From Rhodamnia argentea (lineage: Eukaryota; Streptophyta; Magnoliopsida; Myrtales; Myrtaceae), in NCBI RefSeq assembly GCF_020921035.1, contig NC_063157.1, forward strand, positions 1,426,001 to 1,490,000: a stretch of DNA of 64,000 nt, given 5' to 3'. The notes under the pieces were generated by a model. That model was given only the letters and a program-made list of their open reading frames with translations, was not told the origin of the DNA and did no database searches. The translations under genes were made by a program, and so were the position numbers. This document shows positions 11,307 to 23,130 of the stretch, in pieces; the first letter of the stretch is position 1, and the number at the start of each line of letters is the position of its first letter.

Positions 11307-13083
11307 TTACCGGCGCGATCCTTTCTGATATGCAATATCCCAAATCCTTCCATGACCGAATTTCAGTGAGTGCTTAAGCCTGTACGTGACATAATGTCGG
11401 AGTCATTCACAAAAAAACAAAAACTTCAGGGACGTAAACAGTCATATCCTATGGAACTCTTGGAAAATCTGGAAAACATAGAGGTGGTATTTTAATTCAG
11501 ACTGCTGTAATTGAAGCTGCGTTCGAGAGCATGCTATAACCGTACAAACTCCCACAATGCATACCCGAAGCTATTCGCATCCCAAATGCGAAGAGTCTCA
11601 TCCTCTGAACCAGTGATTACTATAGGCAGCTCAGGATGCGCACACACAGCGGTAACATTGTGCTCATGTCCCTCAAGTGTATGTACACAGCTTCCGCCTT
11701 TATCGTCCCAAACCTGTACTTGTTATTTAACAAATCATATATCATTCGATCTCTTCCTAATAATGCACCGATATAGTAAATTCAGAACGATAAAGTTTAC
11801 CAACCTTAGCAGTGTAATCATCAGAACCGCTCAGTAAATAGTGCTTATCATCCCTAGAGAAGTAATCAACAAAGTTCAGCCCTTTCTCATGCGCATCCAA
11901 AGTGAACTTAGCTGCAGAGGAGTGAACATTCCAAATCTGCAGCAAATGGGAATCGTATCAAGAGTATAAACAGCATGCTGGGAAATTGAAATATGTTTTC
12001 TATGAAGAGCGAGACCGACAAAGAGAGTACCTTTATAGCTCCATCGAGTGATGCACTCGCAAAAGCATTAGGATCTTGAGGATCAAACGCAACTCGCATC
12101 ACATAATGTGAATGCCCTTCAAATGTCTGAGTACACTCCCAGTCCTTTTCCCAGTCCCAGAGCTTTATAACCGCATCGTCCGACGCTGATAGCACATAGG
12201 GAAGTGTAGGGTGGACACCCACGCATCTGATGTAATCTTTATGCGCTTGGAATTCTTTGATCTTCTCCATCGTGCCATAGTCGTACACACGAATAAACGC
12301 GTCGTCCGATCCAACAATTACCCAGCGCTTGCTCGGGATAAATTTGGCTGACCTCACTGCAAATATGATTGGTATTACAGATTAGGATGGAAAATTATCT
12401 GGTCTGGCATCATGAATTGTCAAAGAAATTGGAGCACGTCTCAATTTAATCTGGCGTGTTCTGATATTTACCTGGTGACTCTGCCACCTTGAATGTTTTC
12501 TCAGTAGTCTGAAATACCACCAGACAATGTTGATGTCAATGAGGAACACAAGATGAAGATAATTAATTCTTGTCAACAAAACATCAAATAATGTTGGAGA
12601 TTGCGAAAACAGAGAAGGCTGTTATATACCTGGGATTGGTAGTTCCAAATGTAGACAGTTCCTGAATGCAAGCTTACAAGAATCCTGCGTGGCAACAAGT
12701 AACATTCTGGTAAGGCACTCATAATTAACATCCTTAAGCTTGGTTTTGTGAACATAGACAGATGGCTAAAGCTTCCTTTGTAACCATACTAGAGCAATGA
12801 AAGATATCCACAAAAGAAGCACAACCGAATTCTCATTACCATGGTTCTGTCGGATGGAACTCGACAGATTTAGCTCGCTCCGACCGTTGAACGATCTCAT
12901 TCTGGTGCAGAAGTGACATTAGTTAGTTTCTTGGACAGTGAAGTGCCCATGATATCAATTACTACGGTCACGTAATGTAATAAAGCTAAACAAACCGGCA
13001 AGTGCAGAAAGGGAAATGAAAAGTAGAAGAACTGAGGATCAGGAATTGTGTACCTCAAACTTGAACGCGGTAGACTGATACAT
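11307..13083 (-). CDS. Beta'-COP-like WD40-only protein, copy 3 (complete)
   Basis: Eight minus-strand exons join in frame: 13054-13083, 12840-12901, 12630-12684, 12472-12508, 12031-12356, 11805-11936, 11565-11713 and 11307-11379. They give about 287 residues. The protein is the first WD40 propeller of coatomer subunit beta' almost blade for blade and ends at QKGSRR followed by TAA, exactly where the full gene would continue into the next exon. Full beta'-COP (about 900 residues) binds cargo di-lysine motifs through this propeller and joins COPI through its later domains, which are missing here. If made, the product could bind cargo tails without assembling a coat; this is inference. Conserved splice sites and an open frame argue against a dead relic, but expression is unknown. 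A donor-like GT after CGCCG at 11310 leaves room for an unseen 3' exon. Confidence 0.7.
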
Positions 13084-13745
13084 GCCAAACAACAGAAGCC
13101 AAATCAGTACAATGAAAAATCCGGGCGCAAATATAAACACAACCCGAGATTATTAAGCGTGTTTTGATGTAAGTTTCTTTTTTTAGTAAATTGAGAAAAA
13201 AAAAAAAACGATGGTCATAGATAACTCACCATTTTCTTTTCTTGTGTAATGATCAAAATGGATATATTGTTAGAAGTGTGTTGCTGCAATCTTGGATGTA
13301 AACTAATGTGTGTTGGGACATATTTATATCCGAGAGTTGGTTGTAGATGAAGGATGTTCCTGCAACTTTACTCCCTCTCTCTCTCTAGCCAAGAAAATTC
13401 TTCTGCATGCTGTTGTCATCCCATGCCTCCACAGCCGTCCATTCAGCTGACGTGTCGAAATAGACGCTGTGATCATAGTCCAATGATTGTTAATCAAGGG
13501 AATTCCGTGAACGCGTTTTACTCCATTCAACTCTCTCCCTAGCCAAGAAAAGCTCCTCTCTCCTATGCTGTCATCCGCGACTGCTCAACCGTTGATCTCC
13601 ACTCTCGTGTTACAATAAACGGTGGAGATTGAAAGTCCAAAGGTTGTTCGGTCAAAATGAATTACGTCAACTTAGTCTATCATAGAGAAGATTCAGAGGG
13701 CGGTCTCTAACTGGTCAAAGTCAAATTTTGGACAGTGAAATACTC
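13084..13745. other. Upstream flank of WD40 copy 3
   Basis: This matches 1566-2211 upstream of WD40 copy 1. I see no gene. It is interrupted at 13746-13750 by the solo LTR and resumes at 16863. Confidence 0.6.
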
Positions 13746-16700
13746 ATTGTTGTTGACACCTAAATTTTCGTTTTTCTTAAATCAATCATATTTCATAAAA
13801 ATGAGAATTAACTTTAGTTCTCGTCAAAAATAATTTTCATGCATAACATATTTAATGTTTCTCAATTTTATATTCACGCATTTATATTAGCATTTATCCG
13901 CATCGGCGGTGCGAGATTGACTTGATTTGACAAGTAGGGGACCAAATCCATCATGAGATTTTCACCAGATATAGGGAGCATTTGCATTAATCCTGGCTTT
14001 ATTGGATCAGCGGCGATCGATTGAATTTGATTATATGTTCTTAATTTAATTAAGTGGACGTAGCCCGCATGAATTGGAAATGTCGTTTAACCCATTGCTT
14101 TTCTCTCAAGGCCGAAGGTTATATTGCATGATTTGTCAAATCTCCATTGAATCGTACACAAATAACATATATTCGGCCAAGAAAAGGTAAGACGAGACAA
14201 ATATATTCTTAGATGAGACAAAAAGGAAATATGGGCTGAATAAATATTGGGTTATTGGCGCATAAAGCAACAAAAGATTTATACCTTCGCTGACTTTTTT
14301 GTGAGGGCAAGGAATTGACTATGTTTTGAGCAATTCATGCAGAAAAATTGAGGCCTATACACGTGAATTAATGGCTAGAGGAGGCAAAACAGGAAACCAA
14401 GAGGATGAGGAGATATGTTAGAATATTTGCACAATCACGTGAGAAAGGAAAGAAAATATTTGAAGCCTTCGAAAGGGAGTTAGTGAGCCAACCTATATAA
14501 GATAATGTTCACACAAGGGTTTTGGAGGGGGGTCGGCAAAAAAAAATTCTGCTCATACACAGAAATACTCGTGAGAAATAAAGGGAAAGAGAAGGAAGTG
14601 TTCTGAAAAATTTCAAGCCACGCCACTTTGCTTCACCTTCGTTCAACGAACCCAATTGGAAATTGCAGTATACCCGTAGCTCTCCTGGACGCACAACAGC
14701 CCTCGTTTGTGCTAGTGCTCGCTGGCAATTTGCCCACCGCTGCTCAGTAAACCGACGCTACCTGGTCAACCGTCGAAGCGCCACCAATCCGTCCGCTGTC
14801 CAGCTCGGAGCAGCACGCGACCAGCCCTCTGTTTAGCCGCTGTTGCAGTCTATTTCAGCCTCGTTTTATTTTGAAATCGACATCTAACCCATCTGCTACT
14901 TTGTGCTAGACTTCCCTGGTAGTTTGGGGCTTGCTTTCGTTGCAAAATCAGTCAAAAGGTGCAGTTTTTTGGGCGATTTCACAGCTTGGACGTGTGTTGA
15001 TTTTCGGAGCAACACGAGCTCGATTTGCTCGCTGTTCAACCGATCTGCTGCTGTTCGGTGCCGACGAAGGAGTGAATTGGCTGCTGCGAATTCATTCCAT
15101 CAAGTCCCCTTAGGTGCGCAACGTTCCTTAGCGGATCCATGCGAAAGTTCGAGCTTGATATTCGAGTTTCGTGCAAAGTTTGATCAACAAAGCCGATATT
15201 TGTTTCAAGGTAAAAATTTTCTATGTTGAATATTTGCTTGCTCAATGGGTTAACTTGCACACTTCACTGAGTGTTCTTGCGTATCTTGATATATCATGGG
15301 ATGATTGCCTATACTGGATCGTTTATTCTGGGGATAAAAGGAAAAACTTTTGTTTTAGATTCAATCTTGCTTAATTGCTTATAGGAGATTAATTTGAGTT
15401 TTGGTTCAAGAACCTCGGCACGTTCCCTCATATTCTAGCAAATTTTGAAGTTTGATAATGGAACTTTACTTGTCTCAAATTGATGATTGAATTCTCATGA
15501 AATTGTCAATCTTAATTAACTTGTGAATTAGCTTACATGTTCTAAAAGTTAACTGGACGTTCGTGAGCTTGAAAGTCAAGAATGTTTTTTTATCAAGTTG
15601 GATAGATTGGGAAGAATCAGAATTTTGGATTAATTCTTGGTACATATGCCCCCTTTTGGCCGAACTATACATACGGGTGAGTCTTGTTGTGGTAATTTGC
15701 TATTGCCCTGAGTTGCATTGATCCATTACTCATTTGATCTCTATGTTATGTATGGGAATTCAAATTTAATTGAGTAGTATCGAATCTCGACGGATAGCTC
15801 TTTTAATTCATATAATTATCATTAATAGTTAAATTGGTCGGGATATTTATCTGATATGCGTCTTATCTTATCTCTTGCAATTTTATCTGAATATATTCGA
15901 CTTGATGTGAGATTTGATAATTATCTATTTTGCTAGAATTATAAAAAAAAATTAAGTTTTCCAATCTCAAAGATAATTTTCTCAAATTAAAATTGACTAA
16001 AATTTTTGATGAGGAAAGGTGGGCTCTCACTTCACAATTTCAGCCACCCCTCTTTGAATTTTCAAAAAATTCAAGCTCAATGGACTTATTTTTATTTTTG
16101 TCGTGTTGTTTGTTTTTTTTTATTGTTATAAATTTTGCACATCTTTAAACAAACATGCCCATAATATATGCTCCCCTACGTGCCTAGACCCGTCGGAAAA
16201 ATAAATCACACGCCTTAGCCACGATCTTGTGGAATGGGATGGTGATTTAGTATAGAAATTCGTATTACGCCCTTTGACAAAAGGGATGTTGTTTTTCAAT
16301 ACGTATATTCGCATACTGGCTCGAATCCTCGGGAATGTAGCGAATAAAATCTCGCTCTAGCCCGGATCTTTGGGAATGAGAGGATTTTTCGGAAAAATCA
16401 GAAATTAAAGGTATATTATGGGCATTTTTGTTTATTTTTGTTCAAATTTTTTATTGCTTTTGAATGTTTCTTTTATTGCTTAAAATACCAAAAAAATCAT
16501 CCTATGGGCACTTAATATATGGTCTTCATACCACATTTTTTTTAAAATCAAAATCGCTCAATTCACATCGATCAATCGGAAAGGCATTTTCATGAAATTG
16601 GTACCGAAAGGGCGTTGATTTTTCAATTAGCGTAACCAAGTCCCCGGACTCATTCTCTCTGGTTCGTAGAGATAAAATAGTTCTCTCGCTATTTTATATA

Positions 16701-16867
16701 GGTTTCTAATTAACCTACCGTAAATGATTAGTGGCGGCTCCAATTAAATATTTTCTTATGAATAAACCAAAGTTGCGATTCGGTAGGACTTGGGAGGGTT
16801 CGAGTTAGGTTAGTTGATTTAATTAACATGATAATCCGTCACCCTAATTTTAGGTCGCGACAATTGT
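13746..16867. mobile_element. Solo LTR of a retrotransposon (3112 bp) with ATTGT target duplication
   Basis: The element runs from 13751 (TGTTGACACC) to 16862 (GGTCGCGACA), giving the TG...CA ends of an LTR, and is flanked by ATTGT at 13746-13750 and 16863-16867. The paralogous site beside WD40 copy 1 has a single uninterrupted ATTGT (2212-2216), which proves insertion. No second LTR, primer-binding site or gag/pol frame is inside, so it reads as a solo LTR left after LTR-LTR recombination; a non-autonomous element is the alternative. A TATATAAG at 14494-14501 could be the LTR promoter. Its short frames (14509-15374 and others) are not genes. The length fits large-LTR Ty3/Gypsy lineages, but the superfamily cannot be fixed without internal sequence. 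Confidence 0.85.
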
Positions 16868-17320
16868 GGATCAATATCATCAGCACCGTTGATTACATGA
16901 ATCTGACGGTGATATCTTCTCGATTAACGGCCCGGATGGATTTGATCTACGTAATCTATAAACAAATTGTCTTTCTATGCCCTTGCTAGCCTATCCACTA
17001 TCATTTGAACGGTCAAATGCCAGCCACAAACTTGTGGCTGGCAAATAACAAAAAAAAAAAAAAAACTCTGAAAAAAATTAATGACAACCATAACATAGTT
17101 AGTATCATGTGACCATCAAGCAAGAGTTCTCCTTTGCCATATCATCACGCATTCAAACGAGGAGATTAAAGCTAACATTTTGTAACTGTAAGATTCAAAT
17201 TAGGCCGCATACGTTTCCCATACATGGGCCAAGCGAGAATAGATCGAGATCGAGTCACCCTTTGTAACTATTTTACGGGCCAATCATCTATGAATAGACA
17301 ATGCATATATGAACGATGGG
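16863..17320. other. Continuation of the duplicated WD40 upstream flank
   Basis: This matches 2212-2660 and includes the CCAGCCACAA/TTGTGGCTGG stem near 17020-17041 and a following poly-A. There is no gene. Confidence 0.55.
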
Positions 17321-17324
17321 ATAA

Positions 17325-18150
17325 TTATCAAAACAATCCTCAATCTATTGTAATTGTGTCAATTTAATCTTAAAAAAATTTTTCCAATCGAGTCATAAAC
17401 CTTTTGTATTTGTGTCAATTCGGTTCATTTGGCCGATCGACGTTGATGTGACGCTACCGACGCCGACGTGGCCAATTTTTAATAATAACTAATTTTTTTG
17501 AAGCTAGTAACTAATTTTTTTTATTTTTCTTTTCTTTTCGTTCCTTTCTTTAGTTTTTGTTTGTGGCTAGCAAGGGTTACGGCCCTTGCCCGGCCTCTCC
17601 CAAATCTAGGAGAGGCGCGCAAGGGCTGCCTCGTTATAACCTTGCCGACGGAGGGCGAAGGCGGCCTCGCCCGCAGCCGGCGAGGCCATGGCCGCCTTTG
17701 TCCACAGCCGTCGAGTCGTGAGCGAGGCAATTGCGCCTCTCGATGGGTCGTAAGGAGCGGAAATCAGCGAGGCCGCCACTCTCGCACTCGACAGCCATGA
17801 ACAAAGGCGGCCATGGCCTCGCCAGCCACGGGCGAGGCCGCCTTCGCTCGCGGCCTTGCGTTCCTCGCCAAGTGGCCAAGGAGTTCCGGCAATCCTCGTC
17901 GGCCACAAACAAAAACAAAAGGAAGGAAGAAAAAAAACTAAAGAACATAAAAATAAATATTAATTAAAATCTTATTGATATATTAGTAAAAACTAGTCAT
18001 GTCAGCGTCCGCCGGTCAAATGGACTAAATTAGTATAAATACAAAAAATTTAAGACTCAATTGGCCCAAAAAAAAAAGTTTATAACTAAATTGGCACAAT
18101 TGCAATATCAACGACAAAGTTATGTTAAATTGAGCATCCAAAGAACTCTA
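17325..18150. repeat. Inverted-repeat DNA element with GC-rich core (MITE-like)
   Basis: The left arm (about 17327-17445) and right arm (about 18015-18140) are inverted copies built from motifs such as TTGTAATTGTGTCAATT and AAACCTTTTGTATTTG, with the complementary ACAATTGCAATA and AAATACAAAAAATTTAAG on the right. Between them lies a GC-rich core (about 17565-17900) with its own self-complementary blocks (GGCCATGGCC, GCGAGGCCGCC). The overlapping 100-residue frames here on both strands reflect the GC-rich palindromic core, not genes. The ends are blurred, so class and target duplication are not assigned. Confidence 0.6.
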
Positions 18151-21100
18151 AAAATCAAACTCCCATGGAACAAATTGAAAATGCCAAAAAAAAAAAACAA
18201 AATCGTGTGAATGCCCTCATAGAAATTGCAAAAAAAGGATGATTAGTCCAATAATTTCCCAATAGGATGCTGGGTTAGGAGGAAAGGAATGGCCTAAGGA
18301 TGGTGCATCGTGACAACAGATCCAAGAGATCTCGGGTTCAAGAGATGCCACGGGGGGCTCGGCCCTATCAAAGATCAGCATCAAGTTCCACATTTTGGTT
18401 CTTCACGAGTTCATAGGCCCCCTTGAGCCCAAACCTGCATATGGGACTCTGCTGCACTGATCGAACTCTTAGCCCAATCTCGACTTCCGCATCATCTCCT
18501 GCTGGCAAAAGTGAAAATTTTAATTTAGCATGACACCCATGAAAGGGGAGCTCTTGCCTGGACTTGAAACCTTCTAACATGTCTTTCAGGAGATTGATCA
18601 CAGGTTGCTTGTGAAGGAATACCCATCATCATCTGGCTATCGGTGAAAGATTCATGCCGTTCCGATATGTATTCTTAAAATCACAGCGTCGATGCTTCGT
18701 CCATTATGGCATGTATACTCACAACACTGTTGAAAATGGATAGCGCAAGAAGATAGTTGGAGATTAAAACCATCACACTTCAATCCATTCGCTATTCTGG
18801 ATAAGTATGACAGTGGTGAATTGCATTACAGAAGTGGGATCTGAAAAAATAAAATGGTTAATGAGGGGTCAGGAATGGAGGTTCGCAGTTTGAGCGATAT
18901 CCGTAGAAAAAAACTAGTGCTTTCGCTTCACCTCGCATACAGACATAGGGCAAATGGATTTGCCAATTTTCTTATAATCGACCATGAAAGCACCATTTGT
19001 CTCTCAGCTCGACAAGAAAGTATGTGCGAAATCATCATAACCTCACCGAATTCGGCTCATTATCACACTAGTTTATTGAGAGTTTGGAGATTCTTTATTA
19101 AAAGTGAGAGAAAAGCGAAAAAAAAAAAATGAAGATCATAAGGGGCCAATAGTGTCGGCCTAACGAAGAACATCATGTAAAAAGATGTAGATTAGTTAAA
19201 AGAAAGCGCAAAGCGAAAGTAGATCTGCACTTTCTGCTCATTGTACATGAGCCACATGATCACGTCTTCTAATCCTAATCTCCCCACGTCTCTATTCATC
19301 CATCCCATTGCTCACAAAACCAAGGAAAAGAGAAGGCTACATGATACATTATCAGAAACTTCCCAAGCCAATTTCTGCAGAATGTATTCTGTTGTAATAT
19401 TAGATTTTCAAATGCCAAGAGATACACATCATATGAATCGATCATACCTTGCAAAATGAAAAGGTGTTCCCCATGCACCAGCATATGGAACTGTCCTGGA
19501 ATGTGGAATTCCGTCAACTGCACTTGGTTGGAGCCCTCCAATAACTGTACGTTGAAAAACTCATGCAGCAAAACAATATGTCAGATGATAGTGCGAAAGC
19601 TCGGGACTTCAGTGCCTTCACAAGAATGACGACCGCAAGATCAGTGGTTCAGAGTTATCAAGGCGGGCTAGACTCGACGTCACCATAAAGTTGACTCAAA
19701 GTGGAACACTAAAGTAGAAAGAAAATCAAACACTTTGGTCAAGCTAACAATGATAAAAGCAATTGAAGCTGTGATGAAAGGAGGAACACATAAAGGGTAT
19801 ATTCCAGGAATAAACTTGGAGCACTCAGCAATCCTCTTCATCTCAGAAAACTTATCAATACTGCTAATATAAATAATGAAAAGAAAGAAAGAAAGAAAGA
19901 AATAAAAAAGGAAATAGGTCTGGACCCTAGCCAAGCATTACAACCCCCAAAATGCTCATCACTCTGGTTGGTTCCTAGTTGCTTCACATTGGGTCTTTTG
20001 TGTGTGCATCATGTTTTATGCTTTTGGGTGCTCATATAACAGCCAGTACAAGTGTGGTCTTACAGGCAAAACACCAGAACATCATGTTCATAAGCCTTTT
20101 GCATTATTGGCACCACTTGATCCAAAAGTGGGCATTCGAGGAAAGCATCCTAATGGCTATGAGGGATCGATCTCTTTCTGGTTCAGCCATTGCTTGATGT
20201 GCTCAGTGAACTCAGCCCTCTTAAAGGTTCTCGAGGATTCATCTTCCACAGACCGAGCCTCATCTCACTCAAGCATACCATAGTCAACCAAAGAACCACT
20301 TTGAATAAGCTTTCTCTCTAGGGACTCACAGAAGAAGTTCTCATCCTCAATCCTCATTGTGTCCAAGTGCTTGGAAAATGTGAAAGACTCCCAACTCCAT
20401 CTCAGTAGAAACAAGAAATCTCATAGAATGACCCAAGTGAAACTGTAGGAAGGTGGTCCATCAAATTTCTCTAGGTATTTTCCAGAAAGGACCCTCAAGA
20501 GGCCAGTCCAGGCCAATTGGATTCCCCATGGATATATGCCTCCATCTCTGCTTTTCCAGAACAGCCACTCCACAAAACGTGAGCACAAAATGTGGTTTTT
20601 TTATAAAGAAGGGAATAAGTTCTCGTCTTCCAAACAACACTAAAGATGACTGGGGTGTCCCAACCAGGATCCACCATATTTGTTTCTCCATGTCCCCAGT
20701 TGACAGCGAGCTGCATCGACCAATCAGATATTTTACAAGCAGAGAGAGAATATTCTCTATCTATTTTAGACTGGGGGAGAGGAAAATTTTGACCATTGGA
20801 GAAGAGATCAATCTCTGTTCGAGCCTGGTCCATCAATGGTGGGAACTTTGTAAAGTGGAGGATTTGTGGAGCCTTTTGAGGTCCTAGGACTGATAGGTAA
20901 AGAAGGCCCTCGAGTGCAGTTGCTTGTCGCCGCATAGACAACTCTAAGAATTTTTCGAAAGCCCTTGTCTTGTCGCTTCCCGATTCGGACAAAGTTCAAT
21001 TGTGTGATTACTCGTCGTCGTCAATTGCGTCCGCTTGTTTGGAGGCCAAAGATGATTCGGTTGGCCTTCGCTGTGACTCGCGAGCCTTCGACACCCTTCC

Positions 21101-22242
21101 CTTCAAATTGATGGGAACTTTTTGACTAGAGATTAGTAGTATTCCCATCTGAAATTGTCATGACTTTAGTGGAGCATACATGAGCTAAGAGAATCCCAAG
21201 TGTTTGGCCTGATTTTGCAGTTTATTAGCTTGTAATTTGTGAAACTTAGAGAATGGAATGATTTGAGAGAAATTCGGTAAGGACCATATTTTGTTGTGTA
21301 ACTTTTTGGTAGCTTACCAACAATTCCAAGATAGTTCAATTTTTTTATAGCTTGTAAATCACTCACTCTGTGTTGAGGTACTTATCAATGTTTAGATTGT
21401 CAAAACTACATGCCAAGTTTTCTATTGGTCACTGGCTTTTATTTACCTTGGTTAGCCACATTTGAACTTTACTAGCTCTTTGTTTAGAAACCACCAACAT
21501 AAACTAGGGTGACTTACCGGCTTTTCTCCAATTATGTTACTAGATGGTGTCGATTTAACAAATCTTAGTCGAGTTATTTATCGACGTTTTATTAGTTCAT
21601 GTCTGCTTGCCAACTCTTTTATTATTTGCAACTATTTATTTTCATTTCTTAGCACCGGTTTTGATTTTGAGCTTGCGGCAACCATGGCCTGCTCAACCTT
21701 TGAGATCGCTGCCATGGCTGCTCGAGCTCGAAGCGTCATTGTGGCATGGCAGCAAGCGGGGTCATTTGTGTCGGCGGAGCTTGGAATTTGTTTGTTTTTT
21801 TTAATTTCTCTATTTTTCCAATGATATTATGAATTTCTTGTAAACCCCTTTCGATTTTTCTAAAAAATTTGTACTCAGTTAATCTACGTCAGCTTTTTCA
21901 TCGCCATCTCATCTTTCCCGATTGCCAACTCAGCTTTCAAACAGTCCATGTCAACAATAATCAATCAAAGAAGCAAGAGATTAATCGCCGGACAAAAGAT
22001 GTAAATTCTTAATAAGTACCGGGACAATTTTGAATAAAAGATTGATTTTGAATTTCGTGCTAAACTAAAGAGGGATCACTAAGCACCTGCTGAGCATGCT
22101 GAAGGTTAGTAAACTTTCGATAGACTTAGCATATCTTGAGCTGACTCCGCCTACTTTATTGCGAGGGATTTGAAGAGAATCAGGACACAGAACCATAGCT
22201 TTTCCTTTTTTTTTTTTTGGGGGGGGGGTTTGGGGGGAGAAA
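18151..22242. other. Long gene-poor stretch
   Basis: No gene is supported. Open frames at 18368-18601(-), 19979-20283(+) and 20495-20992(-, 165 aa) have no family I recognise, and their flanks lack convincing exons. The 20495-20992 frame contains many Cys and Trp residues and could be an old transposon or gene remnant. Short GAAA repeats occur near 19885. Confidence 0.4.
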
Positions 22243-23130
22243 GTTTGAGGTTGAAATCAAGAGATTGACTAATGCCAACGGCAAAAAGAAGACCACTCCA
22301 TTAACATCAGTTAAATGCAAAAGCATAACTTGGTTAACACCCAACGCAATTTGAAATAATTGAACAGCGTGTATCAACTTGCCAAGCTAGAACGGATCTT
22401 ATGTCATTAGCACGTGGTGTTCGCGGAAAATTCTGCTTATTATCATGGTACAGTCGAAGAATGTCACCTTCGACATTACCTACGTTTCTAGGTGGCCATT
22501 GATGTTCCTGAATGATTCTGCTTCATACAAATTTTTCCGTGATAAACCATGTTATAAGTCGTCCAGTGCTACTTAATTACCCGGGCTTATCTCGGTTCTG
22601 TATTCATGCATCTTCCTCAATCTATGAAATTGAATTCTTTGAGTAAATATTATCTCAACATTAGGTGTAATATGACTTCAATTTGAGGTTGAGGTTGAAA
22701 TCAAGAGATTGACTAATGCCAACGGCAAAAAGAAGACCACTCCATTAACATCAGTTAAATGCAAAAGCATAACTTGGTTAACACCCAACGCAATTTGAAA
22801 TAATTGAACAGCGTGTATCAACTTGCCAAGCTAGAACGGATCTTATGTCATTAGCACGTGGTGTTCGCGGAAAATTCTGCTTATTATCATGGTACAGTCG
22901 AAGAATGTCACCTTCGACATTACCTACGTTTCTAGGTGGCCATTGATGTTCCTGAATGATTCTGCTTCATACAAATTTTTCCGTGATAAACCATGTTATA
23001 AGTCGTCCCGTGCTACTTAATTACCCGGGCTTATCTCGGTTCTGTATTCATGCATCTTCCTCAATCTATGAAATTGAATTCTTTGAGTAAATATTATCTC
23101 AACATTAGGTGTAATATGACTTCAATTTGG
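22243..23130. repeat. 444-bp near-perfect tandem duplication
   Basis: Two head-to-tail units (22243-22686 and 22687-23130) match base for base as far as I could read, except C for A at about 23005 versus 22565. A long T tract then G tract (22201-22236) precedes the first unit. Neither unit encodes a protein. The low divergence means a recent duplication, or an assembly duplicate. Confidence 0.85.

Noticed and set aside
14509-15374. Several 60-108 residue frames inside the solo LTR
   Set aside because: They overlap on both strands, resemble no gag/pol domain, and sit within a defined LTR.
17498-17967. Overlapping 78-104 residue Arg/Ala-rich frames on both strands
   Set aside because: They come from the GC-rich, self-complementary core of a repeat element; no domain is visible.
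18368-18601. Possible C-terminal piece of a TIR-NBS-LRR protein (77-residue minus frame)
   Set aside because: Only a faint feel of similarity; no neighbouring exons or motifs to support it.
22211-22236. Poly-T/poly-G tract as a G-quadruplex element
   Set aside because: A simple homopolymer run with nothing else to support a function.
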